Assembly: GCF_012489685.1 (NCBI RefSeq)
Contig: NC_080043.1
Span: 65,527,920-65,591,919, forward strand
From: Lotus japonicus
Lineage: Eukaryota; Streptophyta; Magnoliopsida; Fabales; Fabaceae
Direction of reading: 5' to 3'
DNA: 64,000 nucleotides
Shown here: positions 21,808-33,621 of the stretch, one piece after another
Layout of the letters: each line of letters starts with the position of its first letter
Position numbering within the stretch: position 1 is the stretch's first letter
Notes under the pieces: model-generated
What the model was told of the DNA's origin: nothing
Seen by the model: the letters and a program-made list of their open reading frames with translations, nothing else
Database searches by the model: none
Made by a program: the position numbers and the translations under genes

Positions 21808-24800
21808 ATGGCCATTGTCAAAGACAAAGGAGCAGAGTCAAAGGAAGCTGTTGACTCTGACTCAGAATCAGAAGGAGATCCTAACTCAGACGATGAAAAT
21901 GAGATATCCTTGATAGCTCCACTGAAACACCAATCATGGTATCTGGACAGTGGATGCTCGCGTCACATGACGGGAGAAAGGTGTATGTTCCAAGAGCTAA
22001 AACTTAAGCCTGGAGGAGAAGTTGGCTTTGGAGGAAATGAAAAGGGTAAAATTGTTGGTACTGGTACTATTTGTGTAGATAGTAGTCCATGCATTGATAA
22101 TGTTTTATTGGTAGACGGCTTAACACATAACTTATTGTCTATAAGTCAATTAGCTGACAAGGGTTATGATGTTATCTTTAATCAAAAGTCCTGCCGGGCT
22201 GTAAGTCAGATCGATGGCTCTGTTCTGTTTAACAGCAAGAGGAAGAACAACATTTACAAGATCAGATTATCTGAGTTGGAGGCTCAGAATGTGAAGTGCC
22301 TTCTATCTGTTAATGAAGAGCAGTGGGTATGGCATAGACGGTTAGGGCATGCCAGTATGAGAAAGATTTCTCAGCTGAGCAAGCTAAATCTTGTCAGGGG
22401 CTTACCCAATTTGAAGTTTGCTTCAGACGCTCTTTGTGAAGCATGTCAGAAAGGCAAATTCACTAAAGTCCCTTTCAAGGCAAAGAATGTTGTCTCAACC
22501 TCAAGGCCGTTGGAACTTCTGCATATCGACCTTTTTGGACCAGTGAAAACTGAGTCTATAGGTGGCAAGAGATATGGGATGGTCATCGTTGACGACTATA
22601 GCCGCTGGACATGGGTAAAGTTTCTAACCCGCAAGGATGAGTCTCATGCTGTGTTCTCTACCTTCATAGCCCAAGTGCAAAACGAGAAGGCTTGTAGGAT
22701 TGTGCGTGTCAGAAGTGACCATGGTGGAGAATTTGAGAATGACAAGTTTGAGAGTCTGTTTGATTCCTATGGAATTGCACATGATTTCTCTTGTCCCAGA
22801 ACTCCTCAACAAAATGGTGTTGTTGAGAGGAAGAACAGAACTCTTCAGGAGATGGCTAGAACCATGCTCCAAGAAACTGGCATGGCTAAGCACTTTTGGG
22901 CAGAGGCAGTAAATACAGCATGTTATATTCAGAACAGAATCTCTGTGAGACCAATTCTGAATAAGACTCCCTATGAATTGTGGAAGAACATAAAACCCAA
23001 CATTTCTTACTTTCATCCTTTTGGTTGTGTTTGTTATGTTCTCAATACTAAGGATAGATTGCATAAATTTGATGCTAAGTCTTCTAAGTGTCTATTACTT
23101 GGTTATTCTGAAAGATCTAAAGGTTTTAGATTTTATAATACTGATGCTAAGACTATTGAAGAGTCTATTCATGTTAGATTTGACGATAAGCTTGACTCTG
23201 ACCAGTCAAAGCTAGTTGAGAAGTTTGCAGATATGAGCATAAATGTTTCTGATAAAGGCAAAGCTCCAGAGGAAGCTGAGCCAGAGGAAGATGAACCAGA
23301 AGAAGAAGCTGGTCCCTCTGATTCACAAACTCTGAAGAAGAGCAGAATCACTGCAGCTCACCCTAAGGAATTGATTCTGGGCAACAAAGACGAACCAGTC
23401 AGAACCAGATCAGCCTTCAGACCCTCTGAAGAGACCTTGCTTAGTCTGAAAGGATTGGTGTCCTTAATTGAACCCAAGTCCATAGATGAAGCTCTTCAGG
23501 ACAAGGACTGGATTCTGGCCATGGAAGAAGAATTGAATCAATTCTCCAAGAACGATGTTTGGAGCTTAGTGAAGAAGCCTGAGAGTGTCCATGTAATTGG
23601 AACAAAATGGGTGTTCAGAAACAAGTTGAATGAGAAAGGAGAGGTAGTCAGAAACAAGGCAAGGCTAGTTGCTCAAGGCTACAGCCAGCAGGAAGGAATA
23701 GACTACACAGAAACTTTTGCTCCAGTAGCTAGACTAGAAGCAATCAGATTGTTATTCTCTTTCTCAATGAATCACAACATAGTTCTTCATCAGATGGATG
23801 TAAAGAGTGCCTTCCTAAACGGTTATATATCAGAGGAAGTCTATGTTCATCAACCCCCAGGTTTTGAAGATGAGAAGAATCCAGACCATGTGTTCAAACT
23901 GAAGAAATCACTCTATGGTCTGAAGCAAGCTCCCAGAGCATGGTATGAGAGACTCAGCTCATTCCTTCTGGAGAATGAGTTTGTAAGGGGTAAAGTAGAT
24001 ACAACTCTCTTCTGCAAAACTTATAAAGATGATATCTTAATTGTGCAAATCTATGTTGATGATATTATATTTGGTTCTGCTAATCAATCTCTATGCAAAG
24101 AATTTTCTGAGATGATGCAGGCTGAATTTGAGATGAGTATGATGGGAGAACTCAAGTACTTTCTGGGTATACAAGTTGATCAAACACCAGAAGGAACATA
24201 TATCCATCAGAGCAAGTACACTAAAGAACTTCTGAAGAAGTTCAATATGCTGGAATCTACAGTGGCCAAGACTCCAATGCATCCTACATGCATTCTGGAG
24301 AAAGAAGATGAAAGTGGTAAAGTTTGTCAGAAGCTCGATCGCGGTATGATAGGTTCACTTCTATACTTAACTGCATCTAGGCCAGATATATTATTTAGTG
24401 TTCACTTATGTGCTCGTTTCCAATCAGATCCAAGGGAAACCCACTTAACTGCTGTTAAGAGGATCCTAAGGTATCTGAAAGGTACCACTAACCTTGGCTT
24501 GATGTATAAGAAAACATCAGAGTATAAGCTTTCAGGTTATTGTGATGCTGATTATGCTGGAGATAGAACAGAGAGAAAAAGCACTTCTGGAAATTGTCAA
24601 TTTCTGGGAAGCAACTTAGTCTCATGGGCAAGCAAGAGGCAATCAACCATTGCACTATCAACTGCAGAAGCAGAATATATCTCAGCAGCAATATGCAGCA
24701 CTCAGATGCTCTGGATGAAACATCAGTTGGAGGACTATCAGATCCTTGAGAGCAATATCCCAATCTATTGTGATAACACTGCTGCAATTTCATTGAGTAA

Positions 24801-24999
24801 GAATCCTATCTTACATTCAAGGGCAAAGCACATTGAGGTAAAGTATCATTTTATTAGAGATTATGTACAGAAGGGCATACTTCTTCTGAAGTTTGTTGAT
24901 ACTGACCATCAATGGGCAGATATCTACACAAAGCCCTTAGCAGAGGATAGATTTAATTTTATTCTGAAAAATCTGAATATGGACTTTTGTCCAGAGTGA
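21808..24999 (+). CDS. pol: Sirevirus pol, copy 2 (1063 aa)
   Basis: Domain order is copia type: protease [13 protein letters not shown], integrase zinc finger (HRRLGHAS ... CEACQKGK), integrase core with [24 protein letters not shown] and [11 protein letters not shown] with [36 protein letters not shown] and catalytic [10 protein letters not shown], and RNase H with CDADYAGD and STAEAEYI. It lies in the gag frame after one TAA. The protease starts directly after the acidic linker because 643 bp present in copy 3 are missing. All catalytic motifs are intact. Expression would need readthrough of the TAA or help from another copy. Confidence 0.95.
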   Translation: MAIVKDKGAESKEAVDSDSESEGDPNSDDENEISLIAPLKHQSWYLDSGCSRHMTGERCMFQELKLKPGGEVGFGGNEKGKIVGTGTICVDSSPCIDNVLLVDGLTHNLLSISQLADKGYDVIFNQKSCRAVSQIDGSVLFNSKRKNNIYKIRLSELEAQNVKCLLSVNEEQWVWHRRLGHASMRKISQLSKLNLVRGLPNLKFASDALCEACQKGKFTKVPFKAKNVVSTSRPLELLHIDLFGPVKTESIGGKRYGMVIVDDYSRWTWVKFLTRKDESHAVFSTFIAQVQNEKACRIVRVRSDHGGEFENDKFESLFDSYGIAHDFSCPRTPQQNGVVERKNRTLQEMARTMLQETGMAKHFWAEAVNTACYIQNRISVRPILNKTPYELWKNIKPNISYFHPFGCVCYVLNTKDRLHKFDAKSSKCLLLGYSERSKGFRFYNTDAKTIEESIHVRFDDKLDSDQSKLVEKFADMSINVSDKGKAPEEAEPEEDEPEEEAGPSDSQTLKKSRITAAHPKELILGNKDEPVRTRSAFRPSEETLLSLKGLVSLIEPKSIDEALQDKDWILAMEEELNQFSKNDVWSLVKKPESVHVIGTKWVFRNKLNEKGEVVRNKARLVAQGYSQQEGIDYTETFAPVARLEAIRLLFSFSMNHNIVLHQMDVKSAFLNGYISEEVYVHQPPGFEDEKNPDHVFKLKKSLYGLKQAPRAWYERLSSFLLENEFVRGKVDTTLFCKTYKDDILIVQIYVDDIIFGSANQSLCKEFSEMMQAEFEMSMMGELKYFLGIQVDQTPEGTYIHQSKYTKELLKKFNMLESTVAKTPMHPTCILEKEDESGKVCQKLDRGMIGSLLYLTASRPDILFSVHLCARFQSDPRETHLTAVKRILRYLKGTTNLGLMYKKTSEYKLSGYCDADYAGDRTERKSTSGNCQFLGSNLVSWASKRQSTIALSTAEAEYISAAICSTQMLWMKHQLEDYQILESNIPIYCDNTAAISLSKNPILHSRAKHIEVKYHFIRDYVQKGILLLKFVDTDHQWADIYTKPLAEDRFNFILKNLNMDFCPE

Positions 25000-25437
25000 A
25001 GATGGATCAGAACCTCTGACTATGATACTTCTTGATCAGAAGATGTCTAGTCCAGAAGGTAACTCAATCAGAGTTTATGTATCCATTGGTGCTGACTCTG
25101 AAGCTGAGACAGTAAACGTGTGTCAGTTTCTCTGATGCATAGTTCCTTGTGCCCGTGTGACAGTCTGTCATAATTTGTGTAGATGTGCTTCTCTCCTGCG
25201 TGTGATACGTGTATTTACTGTTACTATGATGTCTTTAATTTTTAACCGTTGATTTTAACCTGCTTTTTGATCAACAACGGTTACTTTTCAAAACCCACTA
25301 TGCACACACGTTCTCCTACACTTAAGGTTTTACATTCTCTCTCCTCAGTTTTTCAAAACCTCTCACCCACGATCTCTCTCTCTCTCTCTCTATATTCATC
25401 ATCTTCATCTTCTACCCAAAACCTTCAACCGCTCAAA
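25000..25437 (+). other. Spacer between pol and envelope-like gene, copy 2
   Basis: 438 bp conserved with copies 1 and 3. It contains AACCGTTGAT near 25244 and ATCAACAACGGTT near 25270, able to form a bulged hairpin. A CT-rich stretch precedes the envelope-like ATG. No frame is conserved. How the downstream gene is expressed, by splicing or its own promoter, cannot be told from sequence. Confidence 0.5.
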
Positions 25438-28321
25438 ATGGTGAGACAAACCAGAAACGAAGCCGCTGAAGCCACAAGTTTTCCTCACATGGTAGTAGGT
25501 CAAGCTACAGGCCAATTGGGTCCTGAAGCTCCTGATCAAGGTCAACCTCAAGAGCAGATGATTCCTATCGCAGAACGGGGCTGTGCCGTTCACTTTGTGT
25601 ACGCTCCTGAAGAACTTCAAGTACTGGCAGAATGGAGGTTCGACCTCGACAATCTTGCTACTAATGGGTATGATCTTCGTCCTGAAGTCCGTGTTCAAGG
25701 CTGGGAGAATTACTTCAACAGGCTTCGAGGACCGGTGTATGACAAATTGGTCAAGGAATTCTGGAAGCACGCCGACTGTGATGATACTCAGGTGGTTTCC
25801 TACATTGCTGGAAGAAGGATAATAATTACTGAGAAGTCATTCGTGAATCTGCTGGGTGTAGAAACTGCAAATGGGTATCGATTTCAACTGACCGAATCGA
25901 AGCTGAAACCCAACACCAAGAATACAATCAACAAGGCTCTGTACACCACATACAAACCGGGCAAAACTGATTACAAGGTGGTGGATCTTCATCCCAAGCT
26001 CAGAATCTGGCACAAGATTCTGCTGCACTGTATCAACCAGAGGCCAAAGGGAAGTTCCCCAGATTACATCAACTTCTGCCAGAAGGCAATGTTATTCTTC
26101 ATCCAAGACAAGAAGAAGATCTGCCTCCCCTACTTCCTGTTCTCTTACTTGAAGGAGTGTATCAAGAAGTCCAGAACTACTGCCTCCATCAAGTCCGCCA
26201 TCAAGTATATTCCCTTTGGGAGAATGCTATCAGATCTCTTCATTGAGAGCAACCTTGTGCAAGATATGGTCAATGCCGGATGCATAGAGGATCTGACCAC
26301 AATCGTCAGTGATGTCTTCACTGCTAACTCTCTGAAGAAGATGGGTTTGGTCCAGACAAAGATTGCCCCAGCTCATGAAGACACATCTTCTGAAATCAGA
26401 CGAAGAAGGGTGCCTCTGAATGACTATCCTTTGTGGACCCAGGCAGACAATCCAGAAGCTATTAGGTGCTATGTTGAAGACCTAAGGGCACAAGGCTTTG
26501 AGATTGATGTAGATGAATTCTTCAGAAGACTGCCGCCAGCTCAAGAGTTTCCCTCTCCTACCAAGAAGAAAGTTCAGAGGAAGATGATCTTAGAAGCATC
26601 CTCTGAGGAATCTGATGGCTCTCAGAAGAAGGAGAAGAAGGCTGACCAGCCAAAGAGGAAACATGATGAAACCATCAAGCCTGTTGCCGGTGGTGATGGT
26701 AATGTTGGTCCTTCTCCTCCCAAGAAGAAGAAGAAACAAGTAAGACTTGTGGTGAAGCCTACAAGTGTGGAACCTGCTGCTCAAGTGATCAGAAGGATTG
26801 AGACTCCTGTCAGAGTGACTCGGTCTTCAGCACGATCATCAAGTAAGTCTGCTATTGCTTCTGATGATGATTTAGATACATTTGATGCACTCCCTATCTC
26901 TGCCATGCTCAAACGATCTTCAAATCCACTTACTCCCATTCCTGAGTCCCAACCAGCGGCACAAACCACCTCTCCACCACATTCCCCAAGGTCTTCATTT
27001 TTTTCAACCGTCCCCACATGAGGCACCTCTCTGGAATTTGCTCCAGAACCAACCATCTAGGCCAGATGAACCAACCTCACCCATCACCATCCAGTATAAC
27101 CCATTAACTTGTGAACCCATCATTCCTGAACAACCAGAGCCCAACCAAACAGAACCCGAACCCAGAACTTCTGATCACTCTGTCCCCAGAGCATCAGAAC
27201 GTCTGGCTGCCAGAACCACTGATACAGATTCTTCCACAGCCTTTACTCCTGTATCATTCCCAATCAATGTTGCTGATTCCTCACCTTCCAACAACTCTGA
27301 ATCCGTTCGTAAATTTATGGAAGTTAGGAAAGAAAAGGTGTCTACCTTAGAAGAATATTACCTCACTTGTCCAAGCCCTAGGAGATATCCTGGCCCTAGA
27401 CCAGAACGTCTAGTTGACCCAGATGAACCTATCTTGGCCAATCCCTTACATGAGGCAGATCCTTTGGCTCAACAGGCTCAACCTGACCATGTGCAACAAG
27501 AGCCAGTTCAACCAGAACCAGAACAATCTGTGTCTAACCACTCCTCGGTTAGGTCACCACATCCTCTGGTTGAAACCTCTGAACCTCACCTTGGAACCTC
27601 TGAACCAAATGCTCAAATGTTTAACATTGGTTCTCCTCAAGGTGTCTTTGAGGCAAATAGCAGCAATCACCCAACCTCTCCAGACCAATACCTCTCCATA
27701 GTTCCCTACACTCACCTCAGACCCACCTCTCTCTCCGAGTGCATCAATGTGTTTAATCAAGAAGCTTCTTTGATGCTACGCAACGTGCAAGGTCATACTG
27801 ATCTGAGTGAGAGTCCTGACTCTGTTGCTGAGGAATGGGATAATCTGAGTACTTGGTTAGTTGCTCAGGTCCCTGCTATGATGAGTCTTCTCATTGCTGA
27901 AAGGGATTAGAGGATCCAGGCTGCAAAGCAAAGGTTTACAAGAAGAGTGGCTCTTCATGAACAAGAACAAAGACATAAGCTTCTTGCAGCTATTGAAGAG
28001 GCCAGAAGAAAGAAAGAACAAGCAGAAGAAGCTGCACGTCTAGCGGCAGCTCAAGCTGAACAAGCCAGATTAGAAGCAGAGCGACTTGAAGCTGAGGCTG
28101 AAGCCCTTAGATGCCAAGCACTTGCACCAGTAGTGTTTACTCCTGCTGCTTCTGCTTCCATTCCAACTCATCAAGCTGCTCAGAATGTTCCTTCCAGTTC
28201 AACTCAGTCAAGCTCGTCCAGACTCGACATTGTGGAACAACGTCTTGATACTCATGAGTCTATGCTGATAGACATAAAGCAAATGATGATGGAACTTCTG
28301 CGTCGCTCTGATAAACCCTAG
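25438..28321 (+). pseudogene. Sirevirus envelope-like gene, copy 2, frameshifted
   Basis: The ATG at 25438 starts MVRQTRNEAAEA. The conserved half (VYDKLVKEFWKHAD, IIITEKSFVNLLG, LHCINQRPKGSSP, YFLFSYLKECIKKSR) is intact. After a nuclear-localisation-like basic stretch (PPKKKKKQVR) an extra T in a T run near 27000 shifts the frame. A TAG at 27908-27910 then precedes the coiled coil (EEAARLAAAQAEQARLEAER) and the C-terminal helix ending LLRRSDKP. No signal peptide or membrane helix is visible, so the envelope name is by tradition only; the basic stretches suggest a nuclear or nucleic-acid role. Confidence 0.88.
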
Positions 28322-28519
28322 TCTTAGGATCTCTTCGTTTTTCTCTTAACTTAGCTTTATTTTAAACTTTTTTTTAAGTTCCTTTAGTTATTTTGCCTTG
28401 TTCGTTATTGTTCCATGCATATATATTATATATATATTTGTCACTCTGTGTTTGCAAATTTTTTTATTCATAATCATTATGTGGTTACATCATACATTCC
28501 TTTTCTTACTTCCTAACGT

Positions 28520-28912
28520 CTAGAATGGAGGATCCTTCCTCATTCTTCTGCACTCTTGCCGCTGCTTTGACCTCTCCTTCTCCAGACGATCCAGTGAATA
28601 CTGGATGTTGTTGAGATTGACGATCTGCTCATTCCTCTCCAGAATCTCTTATGTTGTCTTGAGCTTCCTCTCTATGCCTTCCTTTTCTTCCAGCAGCTTC
28701 AATTCAAGCTGGCTGAGTTCGTGAACTTCCTCCACGAAGGCAAGGAATTCTTCTAAGTCACTCTTCAACTCTGGACGCAGGTCCTCTTCTAGTAGTGTCC
28801 TTGTCAGCTCTGATATGGTTCTTGTACCCTCTGGATGCCTTATATTACGGAACAAGTCCTCCTCAAAGGCCTTCCTTCTGAGCTCTTCTAGTGCAACCAT
28901 GTATGAAGCCAT
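28520..28912 (-). pseudogene. Sirevirus antisense frame, copy 2, one nonsense codon
   Basis: It starts MASYMVALEELRRKAFEEDLF at 28912 and reads on to RRMRKDPPF and TAG at 28520. One internal TAA at 28649-28651 replaces the GAA of copy 3; otherwise the frame is open and close to copy 3 in sequence. It faces the envelope-like gene with about 200 bp between stop codons. Confidence 0.6.
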
Positions 28913-28963
28913 TTCTGTTTATGAATTTGATCAAGTTGTGAAGCTTTCCCCATTCTCCATCGC

Positions 28964-28971
28964 TTTATATA
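28964..28971 (-). promoter_or_regulatory. TATA box of antisense frame, copy 2
   Basis: The minus strand reads TATATAAA within CCTATATAAAGCG, 52 bp upstream of the antisense ATG. Confidence 0.55.
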
Positions 28972-29698
28972 GGCTTCACTTTCTCTCTGAAAGTTAATGC
29001 CCCTACAGTTTCTCGAGGTTAAGTTCTTGGTAACTGATCTTGTCTTTACTCCCTTGGCCGGTGGTAACTGTTCTTCTTGTGCATTAACTCTTCTATTTAT
29101 TTCGCCTAACTCTGATTCATGCATCGTTTTAATTTTCTTCAAACTTAGACCTTCTCTAAGGGGGAGTACCTTGTACTTCAAGCTAAGTTTTTCACACCCC
29201 CAGCTTTTTGCTTATGACAAAAAGGGGGAGTACAACCCAGTTTTTGATATGTACAATGTGTTAGTGTGATTTATTTTTCTTTTGGAGAATTTAAGAGTTC
29301 CACCTTTATGACCATAGATATGTCATTGGGCAAATACAAGGAATACATTTCACTTCTTCTGAAGTGATTCTAGTTTGACTCTGATACCCAAGACTCTGAT
29401 ACCTTGTCCGTTGACTCTGATTACTTATGCGCTCTGATTATTCCATTTCATCTATGCCATAAGTTTCTAACTCTGAACTCTTATATTATTTAGCTCAGAA
29501 TCTACACTTTTCTAACGTTTTCATCAAGTATTAGATTCAGGGGGAGCTAAGCTCAGAATCAAGTAGTGACTTGAATTCAGAATGGGCAAGATAAACTATT
29601 CACATCAGGATAAGTCTCCTTCTATATCCCTAAACTCTGAGTGAATTCAGTTTATTGTTTAAGAATTGTTCATCAAAAATCTTAGTTTTGTCATCATC

Positions 29699-29710
29699 AA
29701 AAAGGGGGAG
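29699..29710 (+). other. Polypurine tract, Sirevirus copy 2, with upstream duplicates
   Basis: AAAAAGGGGGAG directly before the 3' LTR. Related purine runs lie at 29158-29165, 29219-29230 and 29539-29546. The region 28972-29712 shows no other gene. Confidence 0.8.
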
Positions 29711-29712
29711 AT

Positions 29713-30928
29713 TGTAAGATCAAGTTTTGATCTAGTAGTACAACTCTATGTTTTGATGATTACAAGTTAACCTTTTGATATGAACAATTGTGGTACTCTA
29801 ACGTGTTTTTCTGAATGTGCTATTTACAGGCTCTGACCTTTATTCAATCTCACACAAATCAGAAGCACTGTGTTTAAGGAGTGCCCCAAGCATCGCTTTC
29901 GCATTCACCATGTTCAGTATGAACAGTGGAAAAGCTTCAGAAGTTCTGAAGCTATACAAACTCTGATGTGGACTCAGTCACTAGAAGTTCTGAAGATCCA
30001 GAAGTTCTGACAACCAAGCAACACTGAAGGTTCAGATGTTCTGATGGTGTATAAGACTCTGAAGATCCAGAAGCTTAATAGTGGAAACTCTGATGTCCAG
30101 AAGCAAGAAACTCTGAAGACCATGTACTTCCCTCTGAGTTCAGAATCAGAAGATACAATGGTCAGAGGTTCTGTGCATTCCCTCTGACTCTGATCAACCG
30201 GCTTCACAAGTTCCAACATGAAGCATTCCCCTGATCAGAAGTCTCCTAGGTTTAAAGGTCAAGTCACTATCCAAGTACAAAAGCAATTGTACCTTCCTGA
30301 CGACCTACCTAACAGTCTCAGACACAGCAGAAGCTGGAATTTCCAGAACTGCCCTCCAACGGTAGCATTTCCATGCAGCGTTCAAACCCTAATCCTTGGA
30401 GTATAAATAGTGACTGAAGATTGAAAGAAGCGGTTAGAAGCATTCACATACGCGCAAGAAATATTCAAATCCTTCTAAGCTTTCTTTAATCCTGAATTTC
30501 ATTGTGTTTACTATAAGCTTTTTAGAAGCACCCTCTTTGTAAACAAGAACTTCATATACAGTTGTATAGTTTTCCTTTAGAAGATCAAGGTTGATCGGAT
30601 CCTAGAGAAGACTAAGAGAGTGAATCTTAGTGTGAGCTAAGTCAGTGTATTGTTAGTCACTTGTAGGTTTCAAGTGCAGTTGTAACACATACCTGATTAG
30701 TGGATTGCCTTCATTCTAAGAAGGAAGAAATCACCTTAACGGGTGGACTGGAGTAGCTTGAGTGATTTATCAAGTGAACCAGGATAAAATCCTTGTGTGC
30801 TTTTCTATCTCTCATCTTTAGCACTTAGTTCTCGAAAAGATTTGAGATTTGATAAAATCTTTAAGGTGGAAGCTTTATCTTGAAAACGTTATTCAAACCC
30901 CCCCTTTCTACCGTTTTTCATACCTTCA
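29713..30928 (+). repeat. 3' LTR of Sirevirus copy 2 (1216 bp)
   Basis: It matches the 5' LTR except for seven substitutions and a tandem 7-bp duplication (GATTTGAGATTTG near 30840). The target duplication ACAGT follows. Confidence 0.95.
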
Positions 30929-30933
30929 ACAGT

Positions 30934-33621
30934 TGCCTAGGAGGTTTCACCCAGCTGTCCTAGTGAAAATAAAAGAAGAAATCGAAAGACTCTTGAGATG
31001 TAAGTTCATCAGGACAACCAGATATGTCGACTGGCTTGCCAATGTAGTTCAGTAATTAAGAAGAATGGCAAGATGAGAGTTTGCATTGACTTTTGAGATC
31101 TGAATGCCTCCACACCCAAGGATGAGTATCACATGCCAATTGTAGAAATGATGGTCGATTCAGCAGCGGGTCATGAGTACTTGAGTCTGTTAGATGGCTA
31201 TTCTGGTTACAACCAAATTTTCATTGCCAAAGAAGACGTGTCGAAGACGGCTTTTCGATGTCCTGGTGCCCTGGGGACATATGAGTGGGTAGTCATGCCA
31301 TTCGGATTAAAAAACGCTGGCGCGACCTACCAAAGGGTAATGAATACCATTTTCCATGATTTCAATGAAACTTTTATGCAGGTTTATATCGACGACATAG
31401 TGGTAAAGTCTCCATCAAGGGATGACCACCTGCTGCACCTAAGGAAATCATTCGAAAGAATGAGGAAACATGGTTTGAAAGTGAACCCTCTCAAATGTGC
31501 TTTTGGTGTGATTACAGGAGATTTTTTGGGCTTTGTGGTGCACAAAAAGGGCATCGAGATCAATAAGAACAAAGCCAAGGCGATCCTCGACACAAGTCCC
31601 CCAAACAGCAAGAAGAAGTTACAGTCGTTGTTGGGGAAGATCAACTTTCTTAGAAGATTCATCGCCAACCTCAGCGAGAAGACCAAGCCTTTTTCACCGC
31701 TTCTTCGACTTAAGAAGGAAGAAACGTTCCGGTGGGAAGCAGAGCACCATAAAGCTTTCGACGAGCTCAAGGAATACTTGTCAAGTCCGCCAGTAATGAT
31801 TCCACCCATAAGAGGAAAGCCAATGAGGTTGTATATTTCAGCGACAGATGAGACCATTGGAAGTATGTTAGCTCAAGAGGATGAGAATGACATCGAAAGA
31901 GCCATATTTTATTTATGTCGTATTTTGAATGATGCAGAAACTCGATATACTTTGGTCGAGAAACTGTGCTTATGTCTATATTTCTCTTGTACTAAGCTGA
32001 AATATTATATAAAGCCAATTGATGTAATGGTTTTTTCTCATTTTGACATAATAAAGCACATGTTATCCAAACCTATTTTGCATAGTCGAATTGGTAAATG
32101 GGCTTTGCCCTAACCGAATATTCACTTACATATGTCCCGTTGAAAGCGATCAAGGGGCAAGCAGTAGCAGACTTCCTGGCAGACCACACGCTGTCTAAAG
32201 AAGTTATAACCTACGTAGGAATTCAGCCTTGGAAGCTATTTTTCGACGGCTCAAGCCATAGAAAGGGATCAGGGATTGGAATGCTTATCGTGTCTCCACA
32301 AGGCATCCCTACTAAGTTCATGTTTCGAATTCGAGAAAATTTCTCTAATAATGAATCTGAATATGAGGCCTTAATCTCAGGCCTCGAAATCTTATTGGCT
32401 TTAGGAGCTAAGAACGTCATTATAAAAGGCGATTCTGAGCTGGTGATAAAACAACTCACCAAGGAGTACAAATGCGTTAGTGAAGACTTGGCGAGGTATT
32501 ACGTAAAAGACACATGCTTATTAGCCAATTTCGACCAAGCAGAAATCGGCCACGTATCTAGGATAGACAATCAAGAGGTCAATGAGTTGGCGCAAATCGC
32601 TTCCGGGTACATGGTAGATAAAGATAGGTTGAAGGCATTGATTAAAGTCAAGGGAAAATTAAATCCACTGGATCTCGACATCCTGGTTATTAACAATCTG
32701 ACACCCAATGATTGGAGAAAGCCAATTGTCGATTATTTGCAAAATCCTGTGGGAACTACTGACAGGAAGGTCAAGTACAGGGCTTTAAGTTATACAATCA
32801 TGGGCAACGAATTGTTCAAGAAAAATGTCGATGAGACTTTGCTAAAGTGTTTAAGTGAGGATGATGCCTTCGTGGCAATCTTGGTTGTGCATGATGGCCT
32901 ATGTTGCGCTCATCAAGCCAGAGCCAAAATGAAGTGGATCCTATTTCGACAAGGCATGTACTGGCCTACTATCACAAAAGATTGCATCAAATATGCAAAA
33001 GGATGCCAGGATTGTCAGAAGCACGCAGGGATCCAGCATGTACCAGCCAGCGAGTTGCATTCCATCATCAAGCCATGGCCATTTAGAGGTTGGGCTTTAG
33101 ATTTAATTGGTGAAATCAACCCATCTTCATCAAGGAAACACAAATACATAATCGTGGCTATAGACTATTTTACTAAGTGGGTAGAGGCCATTCCATTACA
33201 AAATGTTACTCAAGAGACAGTGATCGATTTTATACAAAATCACAATGTATACCGTTTTGGCTTGCCTGAATCACTCACAACAGATCCAAGCACAATGTTT
33301 GTAGGTCGAAAAGTAGCAGCGTTCACAGAGTCTTGGGGCATAAAACTCCTAACCTCGACTCCTTACTATGCCCAAGCCAATGGCCAAGTAGAAGCTGCCA
33401 ACAAAACGTTAATCAGCTTGATCAAAAAGCATGTGGGTCGAAAACCCAAAAGCTGGCATGAGACTCTAGGTCAGATTCTATGGGCTTATCAAAATTTACC
33501 CAGGGAGGCCACGGGGGCAACACCTTTTCGACTAGCATATGGTCAAGAGGCAGTGTTGCCAGCGGAAGTCTATTTGCAATCTTGTAGAATCCAAAGGCAA
33601 GAGGAAATCCCTAGTGAAGAT
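30934..33621 (+). pseudogene. Tat RT, RNase H, second RNase H and integrase, broken
   Basis: RT resumes with QLPRRFHPAVLVKIKEEIERL, then DGYSGYNQI, MPFGLKNAGATYQ and the catalytic VYIDDIVVKS. The connection and first RNase H (MRLYISATDETIGSMLAQ) follow. A frameshift near 32100 leads to a second RNase H-like domain (FFDGSSHRKGSGIG, NNESEYEALISGLE), typical of Tat elements. Integrase has the zinc-binding CQDCQ and the core residues in GWALDLIGE, TTDPSTMFVG and NGQVEAANKTL. Stops near 31054 and at 31096 (TGA for an Arg codon in VCIDF*DLN) disable it. A short piece linking KED to RQLPRRF seems lost at the Sirevirus site. The end joins in frame to 45690. Confidence 0.9.

Larger units (their letters stand above)
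19459..30928 (+). mobile_element. Sirevirus copy 2, complete structure (11470 bp)
   Basis: It has LTRs 19459-20667 and 29713-30928, a tRNA-Met primer site, gag, pol, envelope-like gene, antisense frame, and polypurine tract. A perfect target duplication ACAGT lies at 19454-19458 and 30929-30933. The LTRs differ by seven substitutions and one 7-bp duplication, so insertion is recent. It is defective: a stop between gag and pol, a 643-bp deletion relative to copy 3 in the gag C-terminal region, and a frameshift and stop in the envelope-like gene. Confidence 0.95.
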
